This document shows positions 9,146-16,101 of a stretch of DNA of 23,100 nt, one piece after another. Both the position numbers and the translations under genes were made by a program. Origin of the DNA: Verrucomicrobiota bacterium (lineage in GTDB: Bacteria > Verrucomicrobiota > Verrucomicrobiia > Chthoniobacterales > UBA10450). Under the pieces are notes generated by a model that worked only from the letters and a program-made list of their open reading frames with translations, was not told the origin of the DNA and did no database searches. The stretch lies in the NCBI GenBank assembly GCA_003218615.1, contig QHOD01000004.1, positions 1 through 23,100 on the forward strand. Direction: 5' to 3'. Every line of letters starts with the position of its first letter. Positions within the stretch are counted from its first letter, which is position 1.

Positions 9146-9901
9146 ATGCGTAAGTTTTACACTCTGCTCTTGCGCGAGGTCCGCAGCTATTTTCACTCGC
9201 CGATCGCCTACGTCGTTCTCATTTTTTTCCTGATCATTGCCGGCGTGGATTTTTATTTTCAAGTTTCCTTCATGAACCAGCGCCAGGTCCAATACACGGT
9301 GCAGGAAGCGTTTTTTAACTCGGTCTTCTTCTGGTTTGCGTTTGTCTTGATTTTTCCGCTCATCACCATGCGCTTGTTCGCAGAGGAATTTAAACTCGGC
9401 ACGATCGAGCCACTCATGACCGCGCCCGTGCGCGACTGGCAGGTTGTGCTCTCAAAATTTTTCGGAGCACTGGTCTTTTATCTGGTCCTCTGGGTTCCGC
9501 CGGCGTTCTATTTTCTAATTTTTCAGAAAATTACCGGACAAGCTGCCGCCCATTCTGCGGGAGCATATTCGGGTTCCTATTTAATGCTTTTGTTGCTCGG
9601 CATGTTCTATCTCTCGATCGGTTGCCTCGCATCCGTTCTGACCAGGAACCAAATCATCGCCGCGATTATTTCTTTTTGCGCGATTACGCTGCTCTTCTTT
9701 CTTGGGCTTGTTCAGTTTATTCTTCTCGACGTCAGCTCAGCGACGCGCGACCTGCTGGGCTATTTCTCCGCCATCGAGCACATGGGAACATTTTCGCGCG
9801 GCGTGATCGATACGCGCCCGATCGTTTTCTACCTGAGCATGACAGTCGTGATGCTGGCGCTCACCCATCAGGCGTTCCAATCACGCAAATGGAGGCTGTG
9901 A
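9146..9901 (+). CDS. ABC-2 type permease, GldF-like
   Basis: This 251-residue integral membrane protein has six likely transmembrane helices at about 18-40, 57-76, 104-127, 143-165, 169-194 and 225-243. The conserved stretch ITMRLFAEEFKLGTIEPLMT after the second helix and the GTFSRGVIDTRPI region before the last helix are characteristic of the GldF/NosY-type permeases of ABC-2 systems. It starts 40 bases after the ATPase gene, behind a clear Shine-Dalgarno sequence (GGGAGG at 9136-9141), one of few in this window. It ends three bases before the next gene, so the genes are almost certainly co-transcribed. It would form the membrane channel with the upstream ATPase; what it moves cannot be inferred. 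Confidence 0.92.
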   Translation: MRKFYTLLLREVRSYFHSPIAYVVLIFFLIIAGVDFYFQVSFMNQRQVQYTVQEAFFNSVFFWFAFVLIFPLITMRLFAEEFKLGTIEPLMTAPVRDWQVVLSKFFGALVFYLVLWVPPAFYFLIFQKITGQAAAHSAGAYSGSYLMLLLLGMFYLSIGCLASVLTRNQIIAAIISFCAITLLFFLGLVQFILLDVSSATRDLLGYFSAIEHMGTFSRGVIDTRPIVFYLSMTVVMLALTHQAFQSRKWRL

Positions 9902-9904
9902 CGA

Positions 9905-11398
9905 ATGGGTGACGAGGCAATGCCGCAAAGACGTCCGAAGAAAATCCGCCGCGTTCAGATCGGTTTTAATGTGCTCGCGCAAATCGTTCTCATTTTGTTT
10001 CTCGCGGGAATGGTGAATGCCATCGCTTTCAAGCATTACGCGCGTTGGGATTTTTCCCGCGATCAAAAATACGCGCTCTCGGACAAAACGAAGCGTTTCC
10101 TCAAGACAATCAAAGGGAAGATGCGTATCGTGGTCTTCTTTTCGCCCAGCACCCCGATCACGGCGGACGTGCAGAATTTGCTGACCGAGTATCAGTACGC
10201 CGCGAAAGGAAAGATCGACATCGAGCACATCGATCCCGAGCGCAATCTTTCTCGCGCTAAAGAATTGTTCGACAAGTACAAAGTCGTCAGCGACGAAAGT
10301 CTTCTGGTCATTGACTACCAGGGCCGCAACAAAACCGTTAAGGCGTCCGAGATGGCTGACATAGATCAAAGCGGGATGGCCTTCGGCGAAGGCCCGCGGG
10401 TCAGCGCATTTAAAGGCGAACAGGCAATCACGAGCGCGATGATGGACCTCGTGGAAGGAAAGAAAAACACTCTCGGCTACGTGATCGGTCACAAGGAACC
10501 ACCGCTCTCTGAAAACACCACCATCTCCGTGCTGAAGGCGTTCATTGAGAGCGAGAACATCAAGTTCCAGGAGTTGAATCTTTTCGACGTCGGCGCAATT
10601 CCCGCGGAATTGAAGACGATCCTGATGATCGGGCCGCAATACGATTTTTCCGATCGCGAAATGAAATTATTGCGCGACTTCTGGGACAAACAGGGACGAA
10701 TTCTGTTGCTCCTCGATCCCGCAGCAAAGACACCAAAGCTGGATGCCTTTCTGAGCGAGCTTGGCGTCAAAGTGAATGACGACCGGCTGATGGTTTTCTT
10801 GCGCACCGGAATCCAGGAACTGGCCCTCACCCGCGATGTGCAGGCCCATTTCCTGGGCGGCAACCCGGTCACAAAACGTCTGGCCGACGTGCGTGCGCTT
10901 TTTTTTGGGGGCACATGTTCGCTCACGCTTGAGCCTGACCGCGTGCGCGCGGCCAATGTTCGCCTCGATCCGTTAATCCAGGCGGAGAAAGGCTATTTTG
11001 CCGAGACGGATTACAATTCGGACAACCAGGCGAAATTTCAGACCGATGCTAAAGCTGCTGGCGCTCCACCGACGATTGGCGCCGCCGTGGAAAGAGGTGC
11101 AAGCGCGGACGAGCGCGTGCAGATGAATTCGTCGCGACTAGTCGTTGTAAGCAACGCGATTTTCGTTCAGGACAATGCGGTCACACAGGATCAGCAGGCG
11201 CTCGATTTCATCTCCGGCAGCGTGAACTGGCTGCTCAGTCGCGAGCAGTTGATCGGGATCGCACCGAAAATTTCCAAACCTCTCATCTTCACTCTGAATG
11301 AAGACGCGTTGCGTAATCTGCGCTGGATCGTCCTAGTCGGCATGCCGCTCATTTTTGCGGCACTCGGGGCAGCGGTTTGGTGGCAGCGGCGCGTTTAA
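9905..11398 (+). CDS. GldG-like ABC auxiliary protein (ABC_transp_aux family)
   Basis: This 497-residue protein has one N-terminal membrane helix (about 20-42) and one C-terminal helix (about 471-491) ending in a short WQRRV tail. The large domain between them is expected outside the cytoplasmic membrane. The segment after the first helix, WDFSRDQKYALSDKTKRFL, matches the start of the GldG/ABC_transp_aux family, and GYVIGHKEPPL and ILLLLDPAAKTP fit its Rossmann-like core. Such proteins sit beside GldA and GldF and are thought to couple the transporter to envelope substrates; their biochemical role is not established. A Shine-Dalgarno motif (GGAGG) overlaps the end of the permease gene. The region around residues 370-400 is low in conservation and may be a flexible insert. 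Confidence 0.88.
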   Translation: MGDEAMPQRRPKKIRRVQIGFNVLAQIVLILFLAGMVNAIAFKHYARWDFSRDQKYALSDKTKRFLKTIKGKMRIVVFFSPSTPITADVQNLLTEYQYAAKGKIDIEHIDPERNLSRAKELFDKYKVVSDESLLVIDYQGRNKTVKASEMADIDQSGMAFGEGPRVSAFKGEQAITSAMMDLVEGKKNTLGYVIGHKEPPLSENTTISVLKAFIESENIKFQELNLFDVGAIPAELKTILMIGPQYDFSDREMKLLRDFWDKQGRILLLLDPAAKTPKLDAFLSELGVKVNDDRLMVFLRTGIQELALTRDVQAHFLGGNPVTKRLADVRALFFGGTCSLTLEPDRVRAANVRLDPLIQAEKGYFAETDYNSDNQAKFQTDAKAAGAPPTIGAAVERGASADERVQMNSSRLVVVSNAIFVQDNAVTQDQQALDFISGSVNWLLSREQLIGIAPKISKPLIFTLNEDALRNLRWIVLVGMPLIFAALGAAVWWQRRV

Positions 11399-11414
11399 TT
11401 CGTAGAGCGCATCT

Positions 11415-13274
11415 ATGAATTGGAGGACCACCTTTGTTCTAGCTGCGATTGTTCTGGCGGTTTTCGCCTACTTCAGATTTTTTGAGCTTAAACAGCCGAG
11501 CACGGAAGAGGCCAAACGCCAGGCGCAGAACGTGGTCAACTTCGATCGAGCCAAAATCGATGGCGTCATCATTCAAAATGGTGACGAAAAAATCGAGATG
11601 CGGCGCCGCGACAACAAATGGCGCCTCGAGACGCCGATCAAAGACCAGGCAGACGCTTCTTTGATCGAGAATCTGCTGTCAGACTTGGAGAACTGGCAGA
11701 AGGACGGGACGATTCCGGCAAAAGAAATCGAGGCCGACAAAAACAAACTGAACGAGTACGGCCTGAACAAGCCGAAGCTGAAGCTCAAATTAGTCGGCCA
11801 AGATAGACCACCCGAAATTCTGTTCGGAAAAGACGCGGTCCTGGAAGGCAGGATGTATGTGCGTTTTGATAACTCGAAAGAAACTTTTCTCGCCGGACAA
11901 TCGGTTAAGAAGGATGTCGATAGAAAGCCGGAAGAGTTTCGCGACCGAAAATTAACCGACCTAATCACTGCGCAGATTACGCGCGTTGTACTCAAGACGC
12001 CTGCCGGTGAAATGGAGCTTCAGAAAAAAGGCGATCACTGGGATATCGTGAAGCCGCTTCGCGCGCGCGGCGATGATCAAAAAATTGCGGATCTGATCGC
12101 GCAGGTCACCACCGCCCGTATTCAGCAATTCGTGGCTGACGACCACGGCGATCTCCACGCTTATGGATTGGCGGAACCGCGCGGCGCGATCACGCTATTT
12201 ACACAGGAAGATAAACGGGGACAGCTGCTGCAGATCGGCGGTGTGCCGGAAAAAGAAAAAGACCAGCTGTATGTGCGGTTCGCCCCGCGTGGATTCGTTT
12301 ACACGCTGCCAAAGAAGATCGAGGAGGTTCTCGACACCAAACCAAATGACTTGCGCGATCGCCATTTGGTCCGGATCGACACAAACATTCTTGATCGGAT
12401 CACAATTGATGCTCCGGGTAAGGGCAAGACCGTGCTGGCGCGCAAAGGTGAGAACTGGACGATCGTCAGCCGGAAGAACGCGCCGGCAAATTCCGGGGAG
12501 GTGCGGCGTCTCATCGAGACGTTACAAAATGAGCAGCTGACACGATTCGTTGAAGACGTCGCCTCCAATTTGCCGAAATACGGCCTCGATAAACCGCAAC
12601 TGCAATTGACGTTCAGTTCCTTCGCCTCGGAGAATACTGCCGAGACCAAAGCGGGTGAGCAGCCCTTTGCTACCATTGTTTTTGGAAAAGCAGATGGCGA
12701 TAATGTTTACGCGCGGCTTGGCGATGAACCGTTCGTTGTCGCGGTCCGCCGCAGCCTGCTAGACCGACTTTCCACTGATCCTTTGCAGTGGCAGGAGTTG
12801 TGGATCTTTAAATTTAAACCGGAGCAGATTCATCGTTTGAGCGTGGCTGCAAACAATGAGTCATCACTTGTGCGCAACGCGAAAGGTGAATGGACCTGGG
12901 TGAACGGAGGCGGATCGATTAACCAGACGAATCTAGAATCGTTGCTTACCACGTTGTCGAACTTGCATGCGGTGCGCTGGGTCGCGGCAACCGCGCCGCA
13001 GCAAGGCTTCGATAAACCGCAGCTCGCGATCACATTCACCACTTCGCTAGACGACAAGAGCTCTCACAAGCTCTTGATTGGCAGCAAGGACGGCGACGGA
13101 ACATGGTTCGCGCGCGCAGACGAACGCGAAGGCACGTTTGTCGTCAGCGATCCCGATTTTAACACGCTCCGGTTGCCGCTTGCCGTTGTGCCGGGGAGTC
13201 CTACGCCAGCACCCGGCGCGAGCGCATCATCGGTTTCGTCAATGAGCGCAACGCCTACAGCGACGCCCAGGTAG
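11415..13274 (+). CDS. DUF4340 protein with four tandem modules, membrane-anchored
   Basis: This 619-residue protein has an N-terminal membrane anchor (about 5-23) and a large exported part. I see four related modules, at about 41-180, 184-320, 324-463 and 468-590. Each has an Ile/Val-rich strand with a Lys/Arg-x-x-x-x-W turn, a helix pair, and a 'GLxKP'-type landmark: YGLNKP (115-120), YGLAEP (250-255), YGLDKP (389-394) and GFDKP (531-535). The first two modules end in FRDRKL and LRDRHL. This is the DUF4340 architecture, which commonly follows GldG-type genes. The C-terminus is a Pro/Ala/Ser/Thr tail of about 27 residues. It starts 16 bases after the GldG-like gene. Its stop codon TAG lies inside a palindrome shared with menG. 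Function is unknown; a periplasmic partner of the ABC system is an inference. Confidence 0.85.
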   Translation: MNWRTTFVLAAIVLAVFAYFRFFELKQPSTEEAKRQAQNVVNFDRAKIDGVIIQNGDEKIEMRRRDNKWRLETPIKDQADASLIENLLSDLENWQKDGTIPAKEIEADKNKLNEYGLNKPKLKLKLVGQDRPPEILFGKDAVLEGRMYVRFDNSKETFLAGQSVKKDVDRKPEEFRDRKLTDLITAQITRVVLKTPAGEMELQKKGDHWDIVKPLRARGDDQKIADLIAQVTTARIQQFVADDHGDLHAYGLAEPRGAITLFTQEDKRGQLLQIGGVPEKEKDQLYVRFAPRGFVYTLPKKIEEVLDTKPNDLRDRHLVRIDTNILDRITIDAPGKGKTVLARKGENWTIVSRKNAPANSGEVRRLIETLQNEQLTRFVEDVASNLPKYGLDKPQLQLTFSSFASENTAETKAGEQPFATIVFGKADGDNVYARLGDEPFVVAVRRSLLDRLSTDPLQWQELWIFKFKPEQIHRLSVAANNESSLVRNAKGEWTWVNGGGSINQTNLESLLTTLSNLHAVRWVAATAPQQGFDKPQLAITFTTSLDDKSSHKLLIGSKDGDGTWFARADEREGTFVVSDPDFNTLRLPLAVVPGSPTPAPGASASSVSSMSATPTATPR

Positions 13275-13305
13275 GGGCGATTGAAGTCAATCGCCTCGCC
13301 CCTAC
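13271..13305. repeat. Palindrome carrying the stop codons of two converging genes
   Basis: The element begins GTAGGGGCGA and ends in its exact complement TCGCCCCTAC, with an inner GCGATTGA/TCAATCGC hairpin. On the plus strand the TAG at 13272-13274 ends the DUF4340 gene. On the minus strand the TAG at 13304-13302 ends menG. It can fold in both transcripts and could act as a bidirectional terminator, although no T-run follows. GTAGGGGCGA-type palindromes are, from memory, dispersed in several bacterial groups. Confidence 0.75.
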
Positions 13306-13997
13306 TTATCCGCCGTATAGATCGTCACGATGCCGCCGCTGAGCGGTTCTGCAATAGCATTGCCGAAGCCATTGGCTTCCATCAATTGAAGCATGGGCTG
13401 GCCGCTCGGAAATTCCTCGATTGATTCGCCTAAGTAATCATAAGCCTTCTGTTGCCAGGTGAGAAAGGAACCGAGAAGCGGCAGGCATCGATGCAGATAA
13501 AAGCGGTAAAAGCCGCGAAGGATCGACAATCGAGGGAGAGAAAACTCAAGAACAAGCAAATGGCCAGTGGTTCTAAGCACGCGCGCCATTTCGCGCAGCG
13601 CTCCGCCCCACTCTTCCATGTTGCGCAAACCAAAGGCAACTGTCACGCAATCAAACGAAGAATTGGCAAATGGCAGTCTCATCGCGTCAGCCACAATGGT
13701 TTGCCGCACGCCTTTCTGCTTCGCCAGCTCCAACATCTCCGGCAGAAAATCAACTCCAACAATTTCCGCAGCCGGTAATTTTCTTTGTAGCGCGAGTGCC
13801 AAGTCTCCAGTGCCCGTGGCAAGATCGACAATTTTCTTCGGCTGCCAGTTGCCGACTATTTCCGCGGCACGTTTTCGCCAATAAAAATCCGCGCCGCAAC
13901 TGAGCATGTGATTCGCCAGATCGTAGCGTCGAGCGATGGACGCGAACATCTGCCGGACCCGCTCGGGTTGTGTCGCGATACTGGCGTTCGTCATCAT
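13302..13997 (-). CDS. menG: Demethylmenaquinone/2-polyprenyl-benzoquinol C-methyltransferase
   Basis: This SAM-dependent methyltransferase of the UbiE/MenG family carries out the last carbon methylation of menaquinone (or of ubiquinone) in the cytoplasm. It shows the SAM motif DLATGTGDLALAL, the acidic strand end VGVDFLPEML, and the family-specific DCVTVAFGLRNM. It ends with the typical GGIVTIYTADK. The N-terminal FASIARRYDLANHMLSCGAD is also a UbiE landmark. I chose the ATG at 13997 (231 residues); a GTG at 14009 in frame would add four residues. Which quinone is made cannot be told from this gene alone; menG is favoured only because Verrucomicrobiota mostly use menaquinone. No other quinone gene is adjacent. 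Confidence 0.93.
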   Translation of the reverse strand: MMTNASIATQPERVRQMFASIARRYDLANHMLSCGADFYWRKRAAEIVGNWQPKKIVDLATGTGDLALALQRKLPAAEIVGVDFLPEMLELAKQKGVRQTIVADAMRLPFANSSFDCVTVAFGLRNMEEWGGALREMARVLRTTGHLLVLEFSLPRLSILRGFYRFYLHRCLPLLGSFLTWQQKAYDYLGESIEEFPSGQPMLQLMEANGFGNAIAEPLSGGIVTIYTADK

Positions 13998-14158
13998 AAA
14001 CGGACTCACTATGAACTTGCAATTCTACAACCGCTCCTCCTTTTTCTGGTTATTACCCAGATGTAGTAACGCACGGAAGCCGCGGCAAAACTTTGGAACA
14101 TTTGATTTGTTGCAAAAGTTGATTGCCATGGCACCCAACTCCGGCTATCTCACCATTC

Positions 14159-14473
14159 ATGGATATATCTGTTGCAGCTTTAGAAGAAGCCGTTTCGGTT
14201 CGCCGGCAAATCGATGCGTTGGAAAGACGTCTGTCCTCAATCCTGAGAGGTGCTCCGGCAAGCTCCTCAAGCCCCGGAGGCCGCCGACGGATGTCGGCCG
14301 CGACTCGGGCGAAACTTGCGGCTGCCGCCAGAGCTCGCTGGGCAAAGCTAAAGGCGGGCAGAAAAACAACTCCCGCCAGGAAGAAGGGTGGAATCACTGC
14401 CGCCGGACGGAAAAGACTTTCCCAGCTAATGAAAGCACGCTGGGCAGCAAGAAGGAAAGCTGCGAAGAAGTAA
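14159..14473 (+). CDS. Small basic protein with two DNA-binding-like motifs
   Basis: I cannot name this gene. The 104-residue product starts with a short helical, coiled-coil-like segment (about 5-29, ALEEAVSVRRQIDALERRL). A Ser/Gly/Pro hinge (31-41) follows, then two copies of a motif at 45-61 and 79-95: MSAATRAKLAAAARARW and ITAAGRKRLSQLMKARW, each followed by a Lys/Arg-rich tail. The C-terminal 60 residues are strongly positive and Ala-rich. This resembles small basic proteins common in soil bacteria and the basic tails of H1-like proteins, and suggests nucleic-acid binding (inference). The ATG at 14159 begins the clean product; a TTG at 14123 would add 12 residues. It diverges from menG with a 161-base gap. 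Biased composition can mimic coding sequence, but the repeated motif supports a real gene. Confidence 0.68.
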   Translation: MDISVAALEEAVSVRRQIDALERRLSSILRGAPASSSSPGGRRRMSAATRAKLAAAARARWAKLKAGRKTTPARKKGGITAAGRKRLSQLMKARWAARRKAAKK

Positions 14474-14525
14474 GTCAGCCCATTTTCGAACTGACAGCTC
14501 TTCGTTCCTGCTACTCCGCTAGGAG

Positions 14526-14607
14526 TGCTCGCGAGAGGACTCGAACCTCCACGGGTTTCCCCATACGGTCCTGAGCCGTACGCGTCTGCCAATTCCGCCA
14601 CGCGAGC
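14526..14607 (-). tRNA. tRNA-Leu(CAG)
   Basis: Read on the minus strand, the gene begins GCTCGCGTGGCGGAATTGGC. The 7-bp acceptor stem GCTCGCG/CGCGAGC is perfect, with discriminator A. The anticodon stem TACGG/CCGTA encloses the loop CTCAGGA, giving anticodon CAG for leucine codon CUG. A long variable arm (GGGGAAACCC) and the GGTTCGAGTCC T-arm confirm a class II leucine tRNA. The terminal CCA is not encoded. Downstream, ACTCC/GGAGT can form a small 5-bp hairpin. Confidence 0.97.
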
Positions 14608-14709
14608 AAAAGGCAGTGGCCGCTACAATGCGCATGCGCGTGTAAGCTGCAAGGTTAAACCAACGATGTTGATCTTGTGACAGGAGGGCGAGCGATCAGT
14701 AGTTAAAAA

Positions 14710-15588
14710 TTAGCCTGAGCGCCTCTTGCGCGCACGGATTTCCAATTGGTGCGCCTTACGCACCTGGCCGAGAGAACGCAAAAGATCGGCGTAATTCGAG
14801 ACGACAATCTCATAGTCTTCGGAGGGCTTTTCGTTTGTCTCCTCCCAAGTCTTGAGTGAAGCGCGATAAAACTCAGCTGCTTTCTCGTAATCGCCACGCG
14901 AATGATAGAGCACCGCAAGGTTGCACTTTGATTGTGCAATGTCCGGGTGCGCGGACGAGTAAAGTTTCTCGCGAATAGCCAGCGCACGAAGGTGTATTTT
15001 CTCCGCCTCCGTGTACCGGCGTTCGTTAGTGTAAAAGACGGCCAGATTGTTTAGGACGGACGCTACATCGGCATGATCGGGCCCCAGCTGCTTCTCGTAA
15101 ATCTGCAAAGCATGCAGATAGTAGGGTTCCGCCGCTTTCTGCCGCCCCGACTTGCGGAAGATAAGCGCAATATTGTTTAACATCGTGCCCAGATCTGAGT
15201 AAGGGAGGTCTTCAAATTGAGTACCCGCCGCGATCGCTTTCTCGTAGAAGCCGATCGCCTCCTCTGTTTGACCGAGATTATCGCATAAGAACGCCAACCG
15301 ACGGGCGGAGCGGAAGATGGCGCGCTGATCCGGTGGTTTTACCTTCTCCAGGATCGCATGTGCCTTTAGCAGATGCGCTCTGGCCGCAGCACGGTCTCCG
15401 CTTTGATCGAGGAGCTGCCCTAACTTTTCGAAGCTGGTCGCCAGCGGCATCCCGGCCCCTGGAAAAGCGCGCTTGGCAATTTCGAGCGCCGTTTCAGCAA
15501 TGCGAATTGCCTCAGGCAAACGATTGGCAATACGCAGATTATCAAGTTTGTCATTGAGGATCGACCAAAGCCGTTCTTCACCTTTCAT
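14710..15588 (-). CDS. Tetratricopeptide repeat protein (kinesin-light-chain type TPRs)
   Basis: This 292-residue protein consists mostly of TPR helices. The C-terminal half has consecutive 42-residue kinesin-light-chain-type repeats, visible as LNNIALIFRKSGRQKAAEPY, LNNLAVFYTNERRYTEAEKI and KCNLAVLYHSRGDYEKAAEF. The spacer phrases LGPDHADVASV and YSSAHPDIAQS are typical of that repeat class. No signal peptide or membrane helix is seen, so it is probably cytoplasmic. Its partner is unknown. It begins six bases after the lptE stop codon and is the last gene of the bamD-lptE-TPR unit, which hints at a link to envelope assembly. That link is inference only, since TPR proteins are versatile scaffolds. 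Confidence 0.85.
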   Translation of the reverse strand: MKGEERLWSILNDKLDNLRIANRLPEAIRIAETALEIAKRAFPGAGMPLATSFEKLGQLLDQSGDRAAARAHLLKAHAILEKVKPPDQRAIFRSARRLAFLCDNLGQTEEAIGFYEKAIAAGTQFEDLPYSDLGTMLNNIALIFRKSGRQKAAEPYYLHALQIYEKQLGPDHADVASVLNNLAVFYTNERRYTEAEKIHLRALAIREKLYSSAHPDIAQSKCNLAVLYHSRGDYEKAAEFYRASLKTWEETNEKPSEDYEIVVSNYADLLRSLGQVRKAHQLEIRARKRRSG

Positions 15589-15594
15589 CAGTCA

Positions 15595-16101
15595 TCACCA
15601 GCCCTCGCTCAGCTGGCTGACTAACCTGGTGGCAAGGTCTTCGGTAGCGAGGGGCAATGCTTGCCGCTCATCTGTAGTCACATCCGTACCAACAAAAAAG
15701 CTGGTCGCTCCAACAGCCTCGGCCCGCGACACCAGCAGGCTACCGTCCCGCCCAATCAGCGTGTATCTCACGACCAAGGCCAGATTAAACTCGGTCGTAG
15801 CCAGGACGTTACCCCGCACGGAACGCGCCGGGCTTCGGTTGATGCGCTCTATCTCGGCGGTTAAAGTAGCGTCTGCGTTGCCGTCACTCGCAACCTGAAA
15901 CGTCCCATCTTGTTGCAGCTGCTTGATAACTGTATCGGTGACCAATACTTCGATGCGCGGGACGAGGGTGCGGTTTTTGAAGGTCGGGACAGCAATTGTG
16001 TGAACGTCCCGAAGGTAATATGGCTTTACCGGCCCGACGTGGTAGCCGAGGCAACCACTGAGGGTGACGCAGGCAAATACTGCCGCAAATGAGGCTTTCA
16101 C
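15595..16101 (-). CDS. lptE: LptE-like LPS-assembly lipoprotein
   Basis: This 168-residue lipoprotein has a signal peptide with lipobox LSGC (Cys17), followed by LGYHVGP. The mature part begins DVHTIAVPTFKNRTLVPRIE and continues VLVTDTVIKQLQQDGTFQV, the arrangement of the LptE family (the plug lipoprotein that pairs with LptD to place LPS in the outer membrane). A central strand region (EIERINRSPARSV) and a C-terminal helix (ATEDLATRLVSQL) complete the fold. The start is a GTG that overlaps the last bases of the BamD-like gene (GTGA), so translation is probably coupled. LptD is not in this window. The neighbouring bamD supports an outer-membrane assembly role. A role outside LPS transport is possible because the family is weakly conserved in sequence. 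Confidence 0.86.
   Translation of the reverse strand: MKASFAAVFACVTLSGCLGYHVGPVKPYYLRDVHTIAVPTFKNRTLVPRIEVLVTDTVIKQLQQDGTFQVASDGNADATLTAEIERINRSPARSVRGNVLATTEFNLALVVRYTLIGRDGSLLVSRAEAVGATSFFVGTDVTTDERQALPLATEDLATRLVSQLSEGW

Noticed and set aside
14474..14525. tRNA-adjacent integration site or genomic island boundary
   Set aside because: No integrase, no repeated tRNA 3' fragment and no change in composition were seen around the tRNA.
14513..14526. ACTCC/GGAGT hairpin as the tRNA-Leu terminator
   Set aside because: The stem is five pairs without a T-run and overlaps the tRNA 3' end; mentioned with the tRNA only.
14053..14601. A 182-residue minus-strand frame across the tRNA and the small basic gene
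   Set aside because: It starts inside the tRNA-Leu gene and runs antisense to the twin-motif protein; the tRNA is certain.
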